Shown: piece by piece, positions 1 to 12,038 of the stretch
How positions within the stretch are numbered: position 1 is the stretch's first letter
Layout: every line of letters begins with the position of its first letter
Source: Gemmatimonadota bacterium
Lineage (GTDB): Bacteria; Gemmatimonadota; Gemmatimonadetes; Longimicrobiales; Gaopeijiaceae
Assembly (NCBI GenBank): GCA_003248075.1
Contig: QJYK01000281.1
Coordinates: 1-37,395 of the forward strand
DNA length: 37,395 nt
Reading direction: 5' to 3'
Made by a program: the position numbers and the translations under genes
The notes under the pieces: model-generated
Seen by the model: only the letters and a program-made list of their open reading frames with translations
Database searches by the model: none
What the model was told of the DNA's origin: nothing

Positions 1-996
1 CGCCACCACGTCCGAGGGGATCCTGCCTTCGAAGTCGCGGTGGATTCCCCAAGTGGCGAGCTCGGTGCTCAGTCCCCCGAGCATCCCCATCCAAGTCAGC
101 CCCACCTGCCCCTGGCGGATGTCCTCGCGCGTACGCTGCAGCACCCCGAACCGGTACGCCTGTTTGTCCCCCTGCGCCTGCAGCGCCTCGGAGAGCGATC
201 CGGCGTTCTCACCGGCCATGTCGAGGCCGTTCGCGACGACCCGGAGCTTTCCGGTGCCCAGCGACAGCTCGGCGGTGGCGTTGACGACGGTGCGTGTGGC
301 ACGTCCGTATGCGCTGCCGTCATCCGCCACGGGGTCGCGGCGGAACCCGTCGTACTCGAAGCGGGAGAAGGCGCCGCGGTACCCGAACGATCCGGAGGTG
401 CCCGAGACACTTCCGTCCACCGTGAGCAGCCCGTCGGAGCCTGCCCCGGTGTGGAGCTCCGCGGCCGCCCTCTCGAGCTCGGGCGCCCGCGATTCGAAGT
501 GGAGCACGCCTCCGGCGGCGTTCCCGTAGAGGGCCGCCCCCGGACCCCGGAGGAGCTCGACGCGCCCGAGCGACGCCAGATCCAGATGGTCGAGCGCGGT
601 CTGTCCGTCCGGCAGTGTGGCGGGAATCCCGTCCACGATCACCCGGATCCCGCGTATGCCGAACTGGGCCCGGCCCCCGAAGCCACGCACGGCCAGCCGC
701 TCTCCACTGGCCAGGTTGAAGCGGTTCTGCACCTGAACGCCTGGTAGGGCGCGAAGCGCCTCCTCGATGAAGGCGCTGGACGTACCCCGCCGCAGCTCGT
801 CCCCCGCCACCACCGAGACCGGGAACGGGGTGCGGGTGCCCACGGAGCTTCGCAAGATGCGCACGACCATGGGTTCCAGGGGGACGACCGAGTCCGGGCG
901 AGCCTGGCCCGCGGCCTGTGACGGGGCGGTCAGCGGCAGCGAAGCGAGGATCGTCACCGCGGAGCACGCCCGGCCGAGCAGAGTCCCGCGTCTCAC
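1..996 (-). CDS. TonB-dependent outer-membrane receptor, N-terminal part (cut by window edge)
   Basis: The frame is open from a GTG at 996 to the window edge, giving 332 residues. The N-terminus has a signal-peptide-like segment (positively charged start, hydrophobic stretch, end near AAGQA). A plug domain follows from about residue 45, with typical elements: an EEALRALPGVQVQ-like stretch, VRGFGGRAQFGIRG, VDGIP, LGRVELLRGPGAALYGNAAGG. The first barrel strands come next. Unlike the receptor at 31176, it has no carboxypeptidase-regulatory-like domain before the plug. The GTG overlaps the stop of the upstream DUF1028 gene (GTGA at 993-996), so translation is probably coupled. The role is TonB-driven uptake of an unknown ligand across the outer membrane. 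The C-terminal barrel lies outside the window, so whether the gene is intact cannot be judged. Confidence 0.9.
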   Translation of the reverse strand, partial: MRRGTLLGRACSAVTILASLPLTAPSQAAGQARPDSVVPLEPMVVRILRSSVGTRTPFPVSVVAGDELRRGTSSAFIEEALRALPGVQVQNRFNLASGERLAVRGFGGRAQFGIRGIRVIVDGIPATLPDGQTALDHLDLASLGRVELLRGPGAALYGNAAGGVLHFESRAPELERAAAELHTGAGSDGLLTVDGSVSGTSGSFGYRGAFSRFEYDGFRRDPVADDGSAYGRATRTVVNATAELSLGTGKLRVVANGLDMAGENAGSLSEALQAQGDKQAYRFGVLQRTREDIRQGQVGLTWMGMLGGLSTELATWGIHRDFEGRIPSDVVA

Positions 997-2045
997 CGCC
1001 TGACCCTCGTCATGTCCAGCAGCTGCCGACGGAGCTCGTCGGCCTTCCCCTCGCGTTCCAGCTCCTCCCAAAGCTGGGCTACGGTCGAGTCGTCCACCAG
1101 CCCCGATGGCGAGCCCAGATCGGGTGTGGACAGCCCATGGTCGGCGCGGAACCGGTCGACGGCGGCAGCCGCCTCGGCGGTGTACAGGAACGCGTCGGGT
1201 CCGCGCCGCAGCTCCGACTCCTCCGAGCGGAAGTAACCGAGGGCGTGGAGGATCTGCTTGAGCTGCCAGACGTCCGCGCCCGACTGCTGCTCGAGCGTCC
1301 GGAACCCGAGGGTCTGCGACACCGTGTCGTAGATGCGCCGCAGCTCGGCGACTGGGCGGTCGTTCTCGCACACGTTGATGTTCACGGTCACACCGTCAGG
1401 GCGCCTGGAGATGCCCGGCCGGGGGTCGGCCACGACGACGGCTGCGGACTGGGGCCGCCCCTTGCGCGCGTCTCCGCCCACGGCCTGGCCCGCGGCGAGG
1501 GCCTCGATGAGCCGGTCTGCGAGGTGCCGCGGAGACCCTTCGCTGGCTTCGAATGCGCGCGCCACGGCATCGAGGACCTCGGGTCCCACCAGCAGGTTTC
1601 CCTGCGTGGCATAGTTGCGCCCTGCCCGCTGCCCGGCCCATGACGAGGTCCCCGATCCCGTGTGCTGGGCCGAGCGCCCGTCCACCGAGACCACGCCCAC
1701 CTGTCGGCGAGCCGCTTGAGGGTCCGCCGCGGTCGCGCGCGCGAGTGCCTCCTCCGGCGTGACCCCTGCGGCGAGCAGGTCGAGGAGCTCGTCGCCGTAC
1801 TCGACCCGCGTCGAGGCCTGCGTGGCCACGGCACCCACGCCGGCTCTGACCCACGGGACGCCGTTGCCCACGCACGCCACCCTGGTCGTCACGGCGACGC
1901 CCGACTCCCCGGTGTCCGGATCAACGGCGGCGATGGAGAACGTGTGGAAATCGAGCTCCGGGCTCCACGACGCCGGCTCCTGCCCCGTCAGCGGGCTGGC
2001 CAACCCCACCACCCACGCGGCCGCGAGTCGATACCGTATCCTCAA
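993..2045 (-). CDS. Exported DUF1028 family protein
   Basis: The product is 350 residues. A signal peptide (about 1-22, ending near LTGQEPA) precedes a DUF1028 domain, recognised by FSIAAVDPDTGESGVAV near residue 35 and GVGAVATQAS near 70. DUF1028 proteins resemble Ntn-hydrolases, but their substrate is not established. The C-terminal ~90 residues (YDTVSQ...LKQILHALGYF...AVDRFRADHGL) look like the peptidoglycan-binding-like region that often ends this family. The gene starts 3 bp after the stop of the regulatory-like-domain gene and overlaps the following receptor gene by 4 bp, so it is the middle gene of a three-gene operon. I infer a periplasmic or surface hydrolase working with the receptor; no sequence feature proves the reaction. 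Confidence 0.85.
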   Translation of the reverse strand: MRIRYRLAAAWVVGLASPLTGQEPASWSPELDFHTFSIAAVDPDTGESGVAVTTRVACVGNGVPWVRAGVGAVATQASTRVEYGDELLDLLAAGVTPEEALARATAADPQAARRQVGVVSVDGRSAQHTGSGTSSWAGQRAGRNYATQGNLLVGPEVLDAVARAFEASEGSPRHLADRLIEALAAGQAVGGDARKGRPQSAAVVVADPRPGISRRPDGVTVNINVCENDRPVAELRRIYDTVSQTLGFRTLEQQSGADVWQLKQILHALGYFRSEESELRRGPDAFLYTAEAAAAVDRFRADHGLSTPDLGSPSGLVDDSTVAQLWEELEREGKADELRRQLLDMTRVRR

Positions 2046-2048
2046 CGC

Positions 2049-3770
2049 CTACCTCCGTGAAATGTCCACCGCGAACGTCACGACCTCGGCGTCCCGCGGA
2101 ACCGTCACCGTTCGCCGAACCACGTCCCCTTCGTCCGCCGGAACCTCGACCCGAATCTGCGACCCTCCGGGGACCCGGCAGAAGATGAAGATACTCCGGT
2201 CGTCCAACGTCGTCTCGACCCAAGAGGACCCGAGCGGCGACGGTCGCCACCGGGGACCGTCTTCGTCCCCGACTCCGCGGAGCGGAGCGGCGCGGTCGCT
2301 GGCCGCTGCATCACGACGGTCCGGCGCGAGCCAGAGAAGTCGGACAGTCACTCCAGGGGCGCGAAGCCCCGCTCGCGACACGCGCCCGAGGAGGATCGCG
2401 GCCGCGCGTTCGTCGTCGATGGGGGGGCCGCAGGCCTCTTCCAGCCTCTCCCGGGTGCCCGGGGCACGGATTCGGAGGGTCGTGGCTTCTCCCAGGACCG
2501 CCTCGGCCGTCGTTCGGAAGGGTCCGAGATCCAGCGCATCCTCCCCCGGGTAGGACACCTCGAGCGTGTGCAGGCCCCCAGGTAGGCCGGCCAGGAGGAA
2601 TGTGCCCGCGTTTCCGGTCGCGTCCTCGACGTCCGCCTCCGGCGCCCTCACCACGGCGCCGGCCAGGGGGTGGATGTCCAGCGAGTCGTAGACCGTGCCG
2701 GCGATCGTGGCGGTCGAGGCTTCGACGACGGTCTGTCCATCGCGGTCGTGGACTCGCCAGACGACGCCGCCCTCCTGGAGGTACCCGATACGGATGTAGT
2801 CCCGGGCACCTCCTCGGTTCGCGAAGGCGAGCCGGGGCATCGTGATCGACCAGTCGCGCACGATCCAGGGGCCCGTCGGAAGCTGGCCGAACACCACTTC
2901 GCCCCGAGCTCCGCCGATCTCGTGTCCGCGAGGCAGGTTGACGTACCGGAACTCGAGCCTCTGCAGCTTCGCGGTGCGGGCTTCGATCCAGAGCGTGCCG
3001 CGGATATCCGACACACGACGTCCGGAGACCGGCTCGAAGGCGAGCCCGATGGACCCGTCGTCCACGTCGCTGATCCGCATGCAGTGGGTGTCCAGGAACC
3101 GATCGGAGAGGAGTGCACCGGCGTCGGGCGCGAAGTAGGTGAAGCTACCGTCCGCATTGCGGCGCATGAACCCCAGCTCCATCAGCTCGTCGATGGGTGC
3201 GCTCACGTACGGCACACCCGCCCGCCCGCGCCGAAAGTCCCGTTGCTCGTCGAGCACCTTGCGCGCATCGGAGTCGAGCTCTCGCGCGAAGTGGAGGAGC
3301 GTGTAGCGATACAGTTGGGATTCCAGCGTGAGCGCGGCCGCCGCCAACGCCTTTCTGGCTTCCTCCCAGACCCGTGCGGTCGCGCGACCTTCCTCTGGGC
3401 GGACTTCGCAACGCCGGGAGCCTTCCACGTCCAGACCGACCAATTCCACGGGGTGGATCGGTACGTCGATCTGCTTGAACAGGCCCTGGACCGGGACGTC
3501 GAAGATCTCGGTCGTGAGGCTCTCGTAGCCGATCCGGTCGATCCGCACGGTGAACCTGCCGGGCGCCCCGGCGTCGGCGATGAAGCCGCCGTTCTCGTCG
3601 GTGAGCACGCGGTGCGCGACGGTGCCGTCGGCTCGGAGGAGGACGACCATGGCGCCCTCGACGGGCGCGCGCGTGTCCTCGTCCATGACGACGCCACGCA
3701 CGATCTGTCCCTGCACCGGAGTCGTGAGCAGCCCGAGCCAAAGGGCCGCCAGGAGCGCGCGTGGCATCAT
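2049..3770 (-). CDS. Exported protein with carboxypeptidase-regulatory-like domain(s)
   Basis: The product is 573 residues. It starts with a signal peptide (about 1-21, LLAALWLGLLTTPVQGQ). A carboxypeptidase-regulatory-like (β-sandwich) domain follows at about 22-110: GVVMDEDTRAPVEGAMVVLLRADG, then a TDENGGF element. The central region (about 130-350) contains LWIEARTAKLQRLEFRYVNLP, a pattern common in Bacteroidota/Gemmatimonadota exported proteins. A second regulatory-like repeat (GTVYDSLDIHPLAGAVV) occurs near 360-430. No catalytic motif is visible. It is the first gene of the operon that continues with DUF1028 and a TonB receptor, diverging from the aminopeptidase gene across 84 bp. A surface or periplasmic accessory function is plausible; the exact role is unknown. 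Confidence 0.8.
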   Translation of the reverse strand: MMPRALLAALWLGLLTTPVQGQIVRGVVMDEDTRAPVEGAMVVLLRADGTVAHRVLTDENGGFIADAGAPGRFTVRIDRIGYESLTTEIFDVPVQGLFKQIDVPIHPVELVGLDVEGSRRCEVRPEEGRATARVWEEARKALAAAALTLESQLYRYTLLHFARELDSDARKVLDEQRDFRRGRAGVPYVSAPIDELMELGFMRRNADGSFTYFAPDAGALLSDRFLDTHCMRISDVDDGSIGLAFEPVSGRRVSDIRGTLWIEARTAKLQRLEFRYVNLPRGHEIGGARGEVVFGQLPTGPWIVRDWSITMPRLAFANRGGARDYIRIGYLQEGGVVWRVHDRDGQTVVEASTATIAGTVYDSLDIHPLAGAVVRAPEADVEDATGNAGTFLLAGLPGGLHTLEVSYPGEDALDLGPFRTTAEAVLGEATTLRIRAPGTRERLEEACGPPIDDERAAAILLGRVSRAGLRAPGVTVRLLWLAPDRRDAAASDRAAPLRGVGDEDGPRWRPSPLGSSWVETTLDDRSIFIFCRVPGGSQIRVEVPADEGDVVRRTVTVPRDAEVVTFAVDISRR

Positions 3771-3854
3771 GGAGGAAGGATAGGCCCTTTCCCCCCTGCG
3801 CGCGCCCCCCGCTCGGGGTGCCCGCTCGGGCGTGTCGGCGCTAGGTTGTCGACC

Positions 3855-5189
3855 ATGGTCGCCAGCCTACCCGAGCCGTCCACGCCGAGCTCCGTGCTGG
3901 AGCTACGGCGCGCCGCCGTGCAGGCGCGCCTGGGCGCGGGCGTCATGGTGTTGCCCGCGGCCCCCCACGTGCGTCGCTCGCGCGACACCGAGCTCCCGTA
4001 CCGCCCGGACAGCGAGCTGTTCTGGGTCACCGGTGTGACCGAGCCTGGAGCCGTCGCGGTCCTCCGGGGCGGCGACCGGCCCGAGCTCCTCCTCTTCGTG
4101 GCGGACAGGGATCCGGAGGTGGAGCTGTGGTCGGGCCCCCGGCTCGGACCGGCGGCGGCGGCGGAGCTCTTCGGGCCCGACGCCTCGTATCCGCTGTCCG
4201 AGCTCGCCGAGCGGGTGCCTCCGCTCCTCCAGTCGAGCGATCGCATCCACGTCCGGCTCGGCAGGGATGAGCGTGTCGACTCGATGGTGTTCGAGGCGTT
4301 GCGCACCGCTCGCTTGCGCGGGCAGAGGCGCGGCACCGGTCCCAGGGGCGTCGTCGACCCGGGGGAGATCCTCGACGAGTTGCGCCTGGTGAAGGACGAT
4401 CACGAGATCGAGCGGCTACGCGCTGCCGCCGCGCTCACGATCGAGGGTCATCGCGATGGGATCGCCGTCGCTCGACCTGGCGCGGGCGAGTGGGAGGTCC
4501 AGGCGGCGGTCGAGGCCGCGTTCCGACGCGGCGGCGGAAGCGGGCCCGGCTTCGGCACGATCGTGGGCGCGGGAGCCAACGCGTGTGTGCTGCACTACGT
4601 GAAGAACGCGGGCACGATCAGTGGCGAGGCACTCGTGCTCCTGGACGCCGGAGCCGAGCTCGCGCTCTACCAGGGGGACGTGACGCGGACGTTCCCGGCC
4701 TCCGGGCGGTTCACGGCCGTTCAGCGGGAGCTCTACGACCTGGTCGAGCGGGCCCGAGAAGCGGCGGTGGCCGCGGTTCGCCCGGGCCGCACCATCGACG
4801 ACGTGCACCGAGCCGCGACCGGGATCCTGCTCGAGGGGCTGGTCGCGCTCGGAATCCTGGAGGGCGACCCGGCCGAGCTGATCGAGGGGTGCGAGCACCA
4901 TGTCTGGGTGCCGCACCAGACCTCGCATTGGTTGGGCCTGGACGTGCACGACCCCGGTGACTACGTGCGGGCCGGTGCGCCGCGTCCGCTCGAGCCGGGG
5001 ATGGTGTTCACGGTCGAGCCGGGGCTCTACATCCCTCCGGGTTCGGAGGGGGCGGCTGCACGCTTCGCGGGCATCGGCGTGCGCATCGAGGACGACGTGC
5101 TGGTCACGGAAGACGGCGTCGAGAATCTCACGGCCCAGCTCCCCACGGCGGCGGACGACGTAGCCGCGCTCGTTCGCGACCATCGGTGA
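3855..5189 (+). CDS. pepP: Xaa-Pro aminopeptidase (M24B, aminopeptidase P type)
   Basis: The product is 444 residues, the usual length for aminopeptidase P, which removes an N-terminal residue preceding proline. An N-terminal creatinase/prolidase-like domain (about 1-180: LPYRPDSELFWVTGVTEPGA) precedes the pita-bread catalytic domain. All five metal ligands are visible: Asp264 (LLDAGAE), Asp275 (YQGDVTRTFP), His358 (TSHWLGLDVHD), Glu388 (VFTVEPGLYIP) and Glu412 (GVRIEDDVLV). The ATG at 3855 fits the family N-terminus. The frame stays open far upstream, but only by running antisense through the neighbouring gene, so the longer version is rejected. The gene ends in a 4-bp GTGA overlap with the MTHFR-like gene. 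The enzyme is probably cytoplasmic, as no signal peptide is seen. Confidence 0.93.
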   Translation: MVASLPEPSTPSSVLELRRAAVQARLGAGVMVLPAAPHVRRSRDTELPYRPDSELFWVTGVTEPGAVAVLRGGDRPELLLFVADRDPEVELWSGPRLGPAAAAELFGPDASYPLSELAERVPPLLQSSDRIHVRLGRDERVDSMVFEALRTARLRGQRRGTGPRGVVDPGEILDELRLVKDDHEIERLRAAAALTIEGHRDGIAVARPGAGEWEVQAAVEAAFRRGGGSGPGFGTIVGAGANACVLHYVKNAGTISGEALVLLDAGAELALYQGDVTRTFPASGRFTAVQRELYDLVERAREAAVAAVRPGRTIDDVHRAATGILLEGLVALGILEGDPAELIEGCEHHVWVPHQTSHWLGLDVHDPGDYVRAGAPRPLEPGMVFTVEPGLYIPPGSEGAAARFAGIGVRIEDDVLVTEDGVENLTAQLPTAADDVAALVRDHR

Positions 5190-6058
5190 CACTCACACCG
5201 TCGTCCGGGCGCGCATCGGCGCGCCTGCTGCAGGCGCTGCGGGCGCCGGGTCCGCTCGTCACGGTCGAGATGCGCCTGCCGCGGAGCGACCTGGGGCAGG
5301 GCGCCGGGATGGCCGCCTGGATCGACCTGCACCACGCGCTGGGCCGCCTGGTCCGCGACGATCTCTTCGTTTTCCTGACCGACAACGCCGTGGGCTCCGC
5401 CGAGGAGGAGAGCCTGGCGCACGTCGGCGCCAACGTCGCGGGCGGCGTGGATCGACGACGGATCGTCCCGATCCTGACGTGCAAGCATGCACTCGACTAC
5501 TGTCTGATGTTCGCCGCGCGCGCCGTGTCCCAGGGCTTCGATGCGCTCACCGTGCTGGGCGGTGATCCGTCCGTCGGGCCGCCGCGTTGCGTGCCCCACG
5601 CGCGGGACCTGCGCGCGCTGATCCGTCAGCGACTTCCGGAGCTCGCGCTGGGCGGCTGGGTCAATCCCCTCAAAGACCCGGAGGAGCAGGTCGGCTACCT
5701 CACAGCCCCCGACGCGCACGTCGACTTCGCGCTGGCGCAGATCGTCTCGCACCACGCGATCGATCGGGTCGAGCGCTTCCAGGAGCTGCTCCGGGCCACC
5801 GGGTCGACCATCCCTGTGGTCTGGGGCGCCTTCCACTATCGTAGCGCGAACCCGCGCACGCTGGCCACGCTCGGAGGCTTCTTCCCGGTTCCCGCACACG
5901 AGATCACTCGGGAATTCGAGCGCGGGGACGACGCCGACGAGATCTGCGCGCGCACGATCCGAGCTCTGCGCGCGCGCGGTGCGGATAAGGTGTACGTGAG
6001 CAACCTGGGAAGTCGCGGTGCCGGAAGGCGTCTTCGCTCGATCCTGGATCGGGTCTGA
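5186..6058 (+). CDS. Stand-alone methylenetetrahydrofolate reductase-like (MTHFR superfamily) protein
   Basis: The product is 290 residues, close to the length of a single MTHFR TIM barrel. Family-like elements are an early Glu (VTVEMRLPRSD, where MTHFRs have SFEFFPP), LTCKHALDYCLMFAARA, and VLGGDPSVGPP, which corresponds to the FAD-contacting SGDPP loop. GGWVNPLKDPEEQV and SHHAIDRVERFQELL follow, then FHYRSANPRTLATL. It is clearly diverged from the classical MTHFR domain encoded at 6231-8078, so the same substrate cannot be assumed. The GTG start at 5186 overlaps the aminopeptidase stop (GTGA), indicating translational coupling. It converges with the homocysteine methyltransferase/MTHFR gene. 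A folate or other FAD-linked one-carbon role is inferred from the fold only. Confidence 0.7.
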   Translation: MTLTPSSGRASARLLQALRAPGPLVTVEMRLPRSDLGQGAGMAAWIDLHHALGRLVRDDLFVFLTDNAVGSAEEESLAHVGANVAGGVDRRRIVPILTCKHALDYCLMFAARAVSQGFDALTVLGGDPSVGPPRCVPHARDLRALIRQRLPELALGGWVNPLKDPEEQVGYLTAPDAHVDFALAQIVSHHAIDRVERFQELLRATGSTIPVVWGAFHYRSANPRTLATLGGFFPVPAHEITREFERGDDADEICARTIRALRARGADKVYVSNLGSRGAGRRLRSILDRV

Positions 6059-6076
6059 GCCAGGGACGCTCTGCAC

Positions 6077-6115
6077 GGGTACGGTACCCCGCGCGACCAC
6101 CGCTTCGCCGCGGTG
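6077..6115. terminator. Palindrome plus hairpin between convergent genes (possible terminator)
   Basis: A 13-bp palindrome (GGGTAC-G-GTACCC, 6077-6089) lies 18 bp after the MTHFR-like gene. A second hairpin, CACCGC/GCGGTG with loop TTCGCC, spans 6098-6115. Neither is followed by a run of T, so intrinsic termination is uncertain. The position between converging genes suggests a bidirectional transcription stop. Confidence 0.4.
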
Positions 6116-6139
6116 CCCGGGCTTTCGCAGGTCAGGGGA

Positions 6140-6180
6140 GGAACGACGACGAGTCGTAGCAGCGCTACGGCGAGAAGGGA
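6140..6180 (+). repeat. 41-nt structured repeat core, copy A
   Basis: These 41 bases match the minus strand of 13130-13170 at 37 positions, with only one mismatch in the first 35. The core contains a small hairpin (GTAGC-AGC-GCTAC). It lies between 7-bp inverted arms (CCCGGGC near 6116-6122 and GCCCGGG near 6196-6202) in the gap between two convergent genes. Read on the minus strand from an ATG at 6192, the repeat encodes a Leu/Val-rich stretch (LLAVALLRLVVVP). I do not call that a gene, because the frame runs on antisense into the MTHFR-like gene. Confidence 0.75.
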
Positions 6181-6230
6181 GAGACGATGCATGTCGCCCG
6201 GGTCCGTCGCTTCCATGGCCTGACTCCGTG

Positions 6231-8074
6231 TCAGGCGGTGGCCTTCACTCCGCTCTCGCGGAGCGTCCGTAGCGCGACGTCCGCGCGTCCGGCGGGCGCC
6301 GAGATGTGGAACCCCTGCACGTAGGGGCGCGCCGCGCCGATGACCTCGCACGCAATGAGGATCCCCTCCGCGAGCGCGGCCTCGGGTCCCGACGCCTCCG
6401 CCGACCTCATCCGCTCCACGACCGATCCCGGGACGATGACGCCCGGCATCTCGTTGGCGAGGAACTCTGCGTTCCGCAGGCTCAGGCAGGGCCAGATTCC
6501 CGCGAGAACCGGAATGCGCCACGCGTCCACGTCCGCGAGGAAGCGCTCGAGCGAAGCGACGTCGAATACGGGCTGCGTGACCGCGAAGTCCGCGCCCGCC
6601 TCCACCTTGTACGCGAAGCGGCGTGTCTCCCGCTCCCGGTCCACGGCTCCCTGGTTCGCAGCGACGCCGACGACGAATTCGGTCGGCGCGCCGATGGGAC
6701 TTCCTCCGGGGTCCACACCCCGGTTGAGGCCCTGCACGACGTTCGTGAGGCCGATCGAGTCGATGTCGAAGACCGCGGTGGCATCGGGGTAGGGACCCAT
6801 CGAGGGTGGGTCGCCGCTCACGATGAGCAGGTTGCGCAGACCGGCGGCGGCCGCCCCCAGCAGGTCCGAGATCATCCCGAACATGTTCTTGTTACGGCAC
6901 GTGTAGTGCACGACCGTCTCGATCCCCACCTCGCGCTCGACGATGAGCGCGGCCGGCACGGCGCCCATGCGACTGCCGCCACGTGGGCTGTCCACGATGT
7001 TCACGGCGTCGACGCCGGCCAGCTTGAGCTGGCGGGCGGTCTCGACGAGAGCCGACCGATCCCAGCCGTGGGGCGGCAGGACTTCGACGGACGCGACGGT
7101 CTCGCCTCGAGCGAGTCTCCGTCCCCACGCGGAGCGACGCTCGAGCGGCACGGGGTCCGACAGCCGATCGGCTCCTGGCAGGTCGCGGGGCACGGAAACG
7201 GTCACGTTTCTAGGTTGGCCGGAGACCACCACGTCCCGCATCGCTTTGACGTGCGCGGGCGTGGTGCCACAGCATCCGCCCACGAAGCGCACGCCGAGGT
7301 CGATCATGCGACGGGCGTATTGGGCCAGATAGTCCGGGCTCGCCAGGTAGATCTGTCGGTCGCCCACGGTGCGTGGCAGCCCGGCGTTGGGTTGCGCCGA
7401 CAGTGGCCGCGTCGTGACCTCCGCGATCTCCTCGATCGCGTCGAGCATGACCGCCGGTCCGACGGAGCAGTTGAGGCCGACGACGTCGGCGCCGGACTCT
7501 TCGAGGGCCCGACCGAGGGATCGCGCGTCGGCGCCGTACGCGGTGGTGCCGTCCGGACCGACGGTCACTTGCGCGACCACGGGCAAGTCCCCGGACGCGC
7601 GCACGGCCTGGAGCGCGCACTGCAGCTCGCTCACGTCGGAGAACGTCTCCAGCACGAAGCCGTCGACGCCGCCCGAGACCAGGCCGTCGACCTGTCGACC
7701 GAACAGCCGCACCGCCTCTTCCATCGACGTGGGCCCCCAGGGCTCGATCCGGATCCCCAGCGGTCCGATGGCCCCGGCCACGGTGGCGGCTCCCCCAGCC
7801 GCCTCCCGAGCCAGGCGGACCGCGGCCCGGTTGATCTCCTCGGTGCGTCGATCCAACCCGTACGAGGACAGCTTCACCGGGTTGGCCCCGAAGGTGTTCG
7901 TCTCCAGGATCTCGGCACCGGCGGCCACGTATTCCTCGTGGATCCTCCGCACCAGCTCCGGCCGACTCAGGTTCAGCTCGTCGTAACAGACGTTGACGAA
8001 GACACCCCGCGTGTAGAGGAGCGTGCCCATGGCCCCGTCGAACAGGTGGACACGGTTATCCTCGATGAGGCGCC

Positions 8075-8078
<4 letters not shown>
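6231..8078 (-). CDS. Bifunctional homocysteine S-methyltransferase / methylenetetrahydrofolate reductase
   Basis: The product is 615 residues, matching the two-domain YitJ-type layout. The N-terminal half (about 1-300) is a homocysteine S-methyltransferase barrel: [20 protein letters not shown], and the zinc ligands Cys204 (GLNCSVGP) and Cys269-Cys270 ([10 protein letters not shown]). The C-terminal half (about 325-600) is an MTHFR barrel: [40 protein letters not shown], and AVTQPVFD. Together they can reduce methylene-THF and methylate homocysteine; the methyl donor for the first domain is not certain. The GTG start at 8078 overlaps the metH stop (GTGA, 8075-8078), so the two are coupled. 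A longer frame to 8231 exists but would run antisense to nothing known and deep into metH, and its N-terminus looks random. Confidence 0.9.
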
Positions 8079-11812
<3,734 letters not shown>

Positions 11813-11831
11813 CGGTGCCCCCGAAAGAATT

Positions 11832-11903
11832 GCCTCATCGCGAACGAGCGGCGTGAGGCCTGGCTTTTTAGCGCGTTTGTCGTAGGTGTGATGCCTCTAC
11901 GAC
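11832..11903 (-). promoter_or_regulatory. Possible structured leader RNA upstream of metH
   Basis: On the metH strand a perfect 7-bp stem (GTCGTAG/CTACGAC, 11879-11903) encloses an 11-nt loop containing GGC. An A-rich linker, AAACGCGCTAAAAA, follows and then GCC (11862-11864), which could pair with the loop GGC as an H-type pseudoknot. Immediately downstream, GCCTCA (11854-11859) can pair with TGAGGC (11832-11837), ending 9 nt before the ribosome-binding site. The loop GAGGC could compete for the same GCCTC. This mutually exclusive layout suggests translational or transcriptional control, but no known riboswitch class fits fully. Confidence 0.35.
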
Positions 11904-12038
11904 GGGCCGCAATACGCCGCAAATCGCCCCGTTGGATTGTTCCCACAAGCTACAGAACGCATCGCCTGGGGCCAAGGCTCGCACCGTATGGTCGGCGAGG
12001 CGAGATTGACCGGGCTCCCCGGACGAGGAGGTCGACGG

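Noticed and set aside
2670-3854. N-terminal extension of the aminopeptidase frame by ~395 residues
   Set aside because: It runs antisense through the regulatory-like-domain gene, and the family N-terminus begins at 3855.
5836-6192. Leu/Val-rich leader peptide gene on the minus strand starting at 6192
   Set aside because: The frame continues far antisense into the MTHFR-like gene, and no amino-acid biosynthesis gene lies downstream on that strand. The same DNA repeat at 13130 also precedes no gene on that strand.
11862-11903. Assignment of the metH leader to the SAM-II riboswitch
   Set aside because: Only the A-rich GCTAAAAAG recalls SAM-II. The loop is too short and lacks the conserved GAUUU-like bases, so it is kept only as an unclassified candidate.
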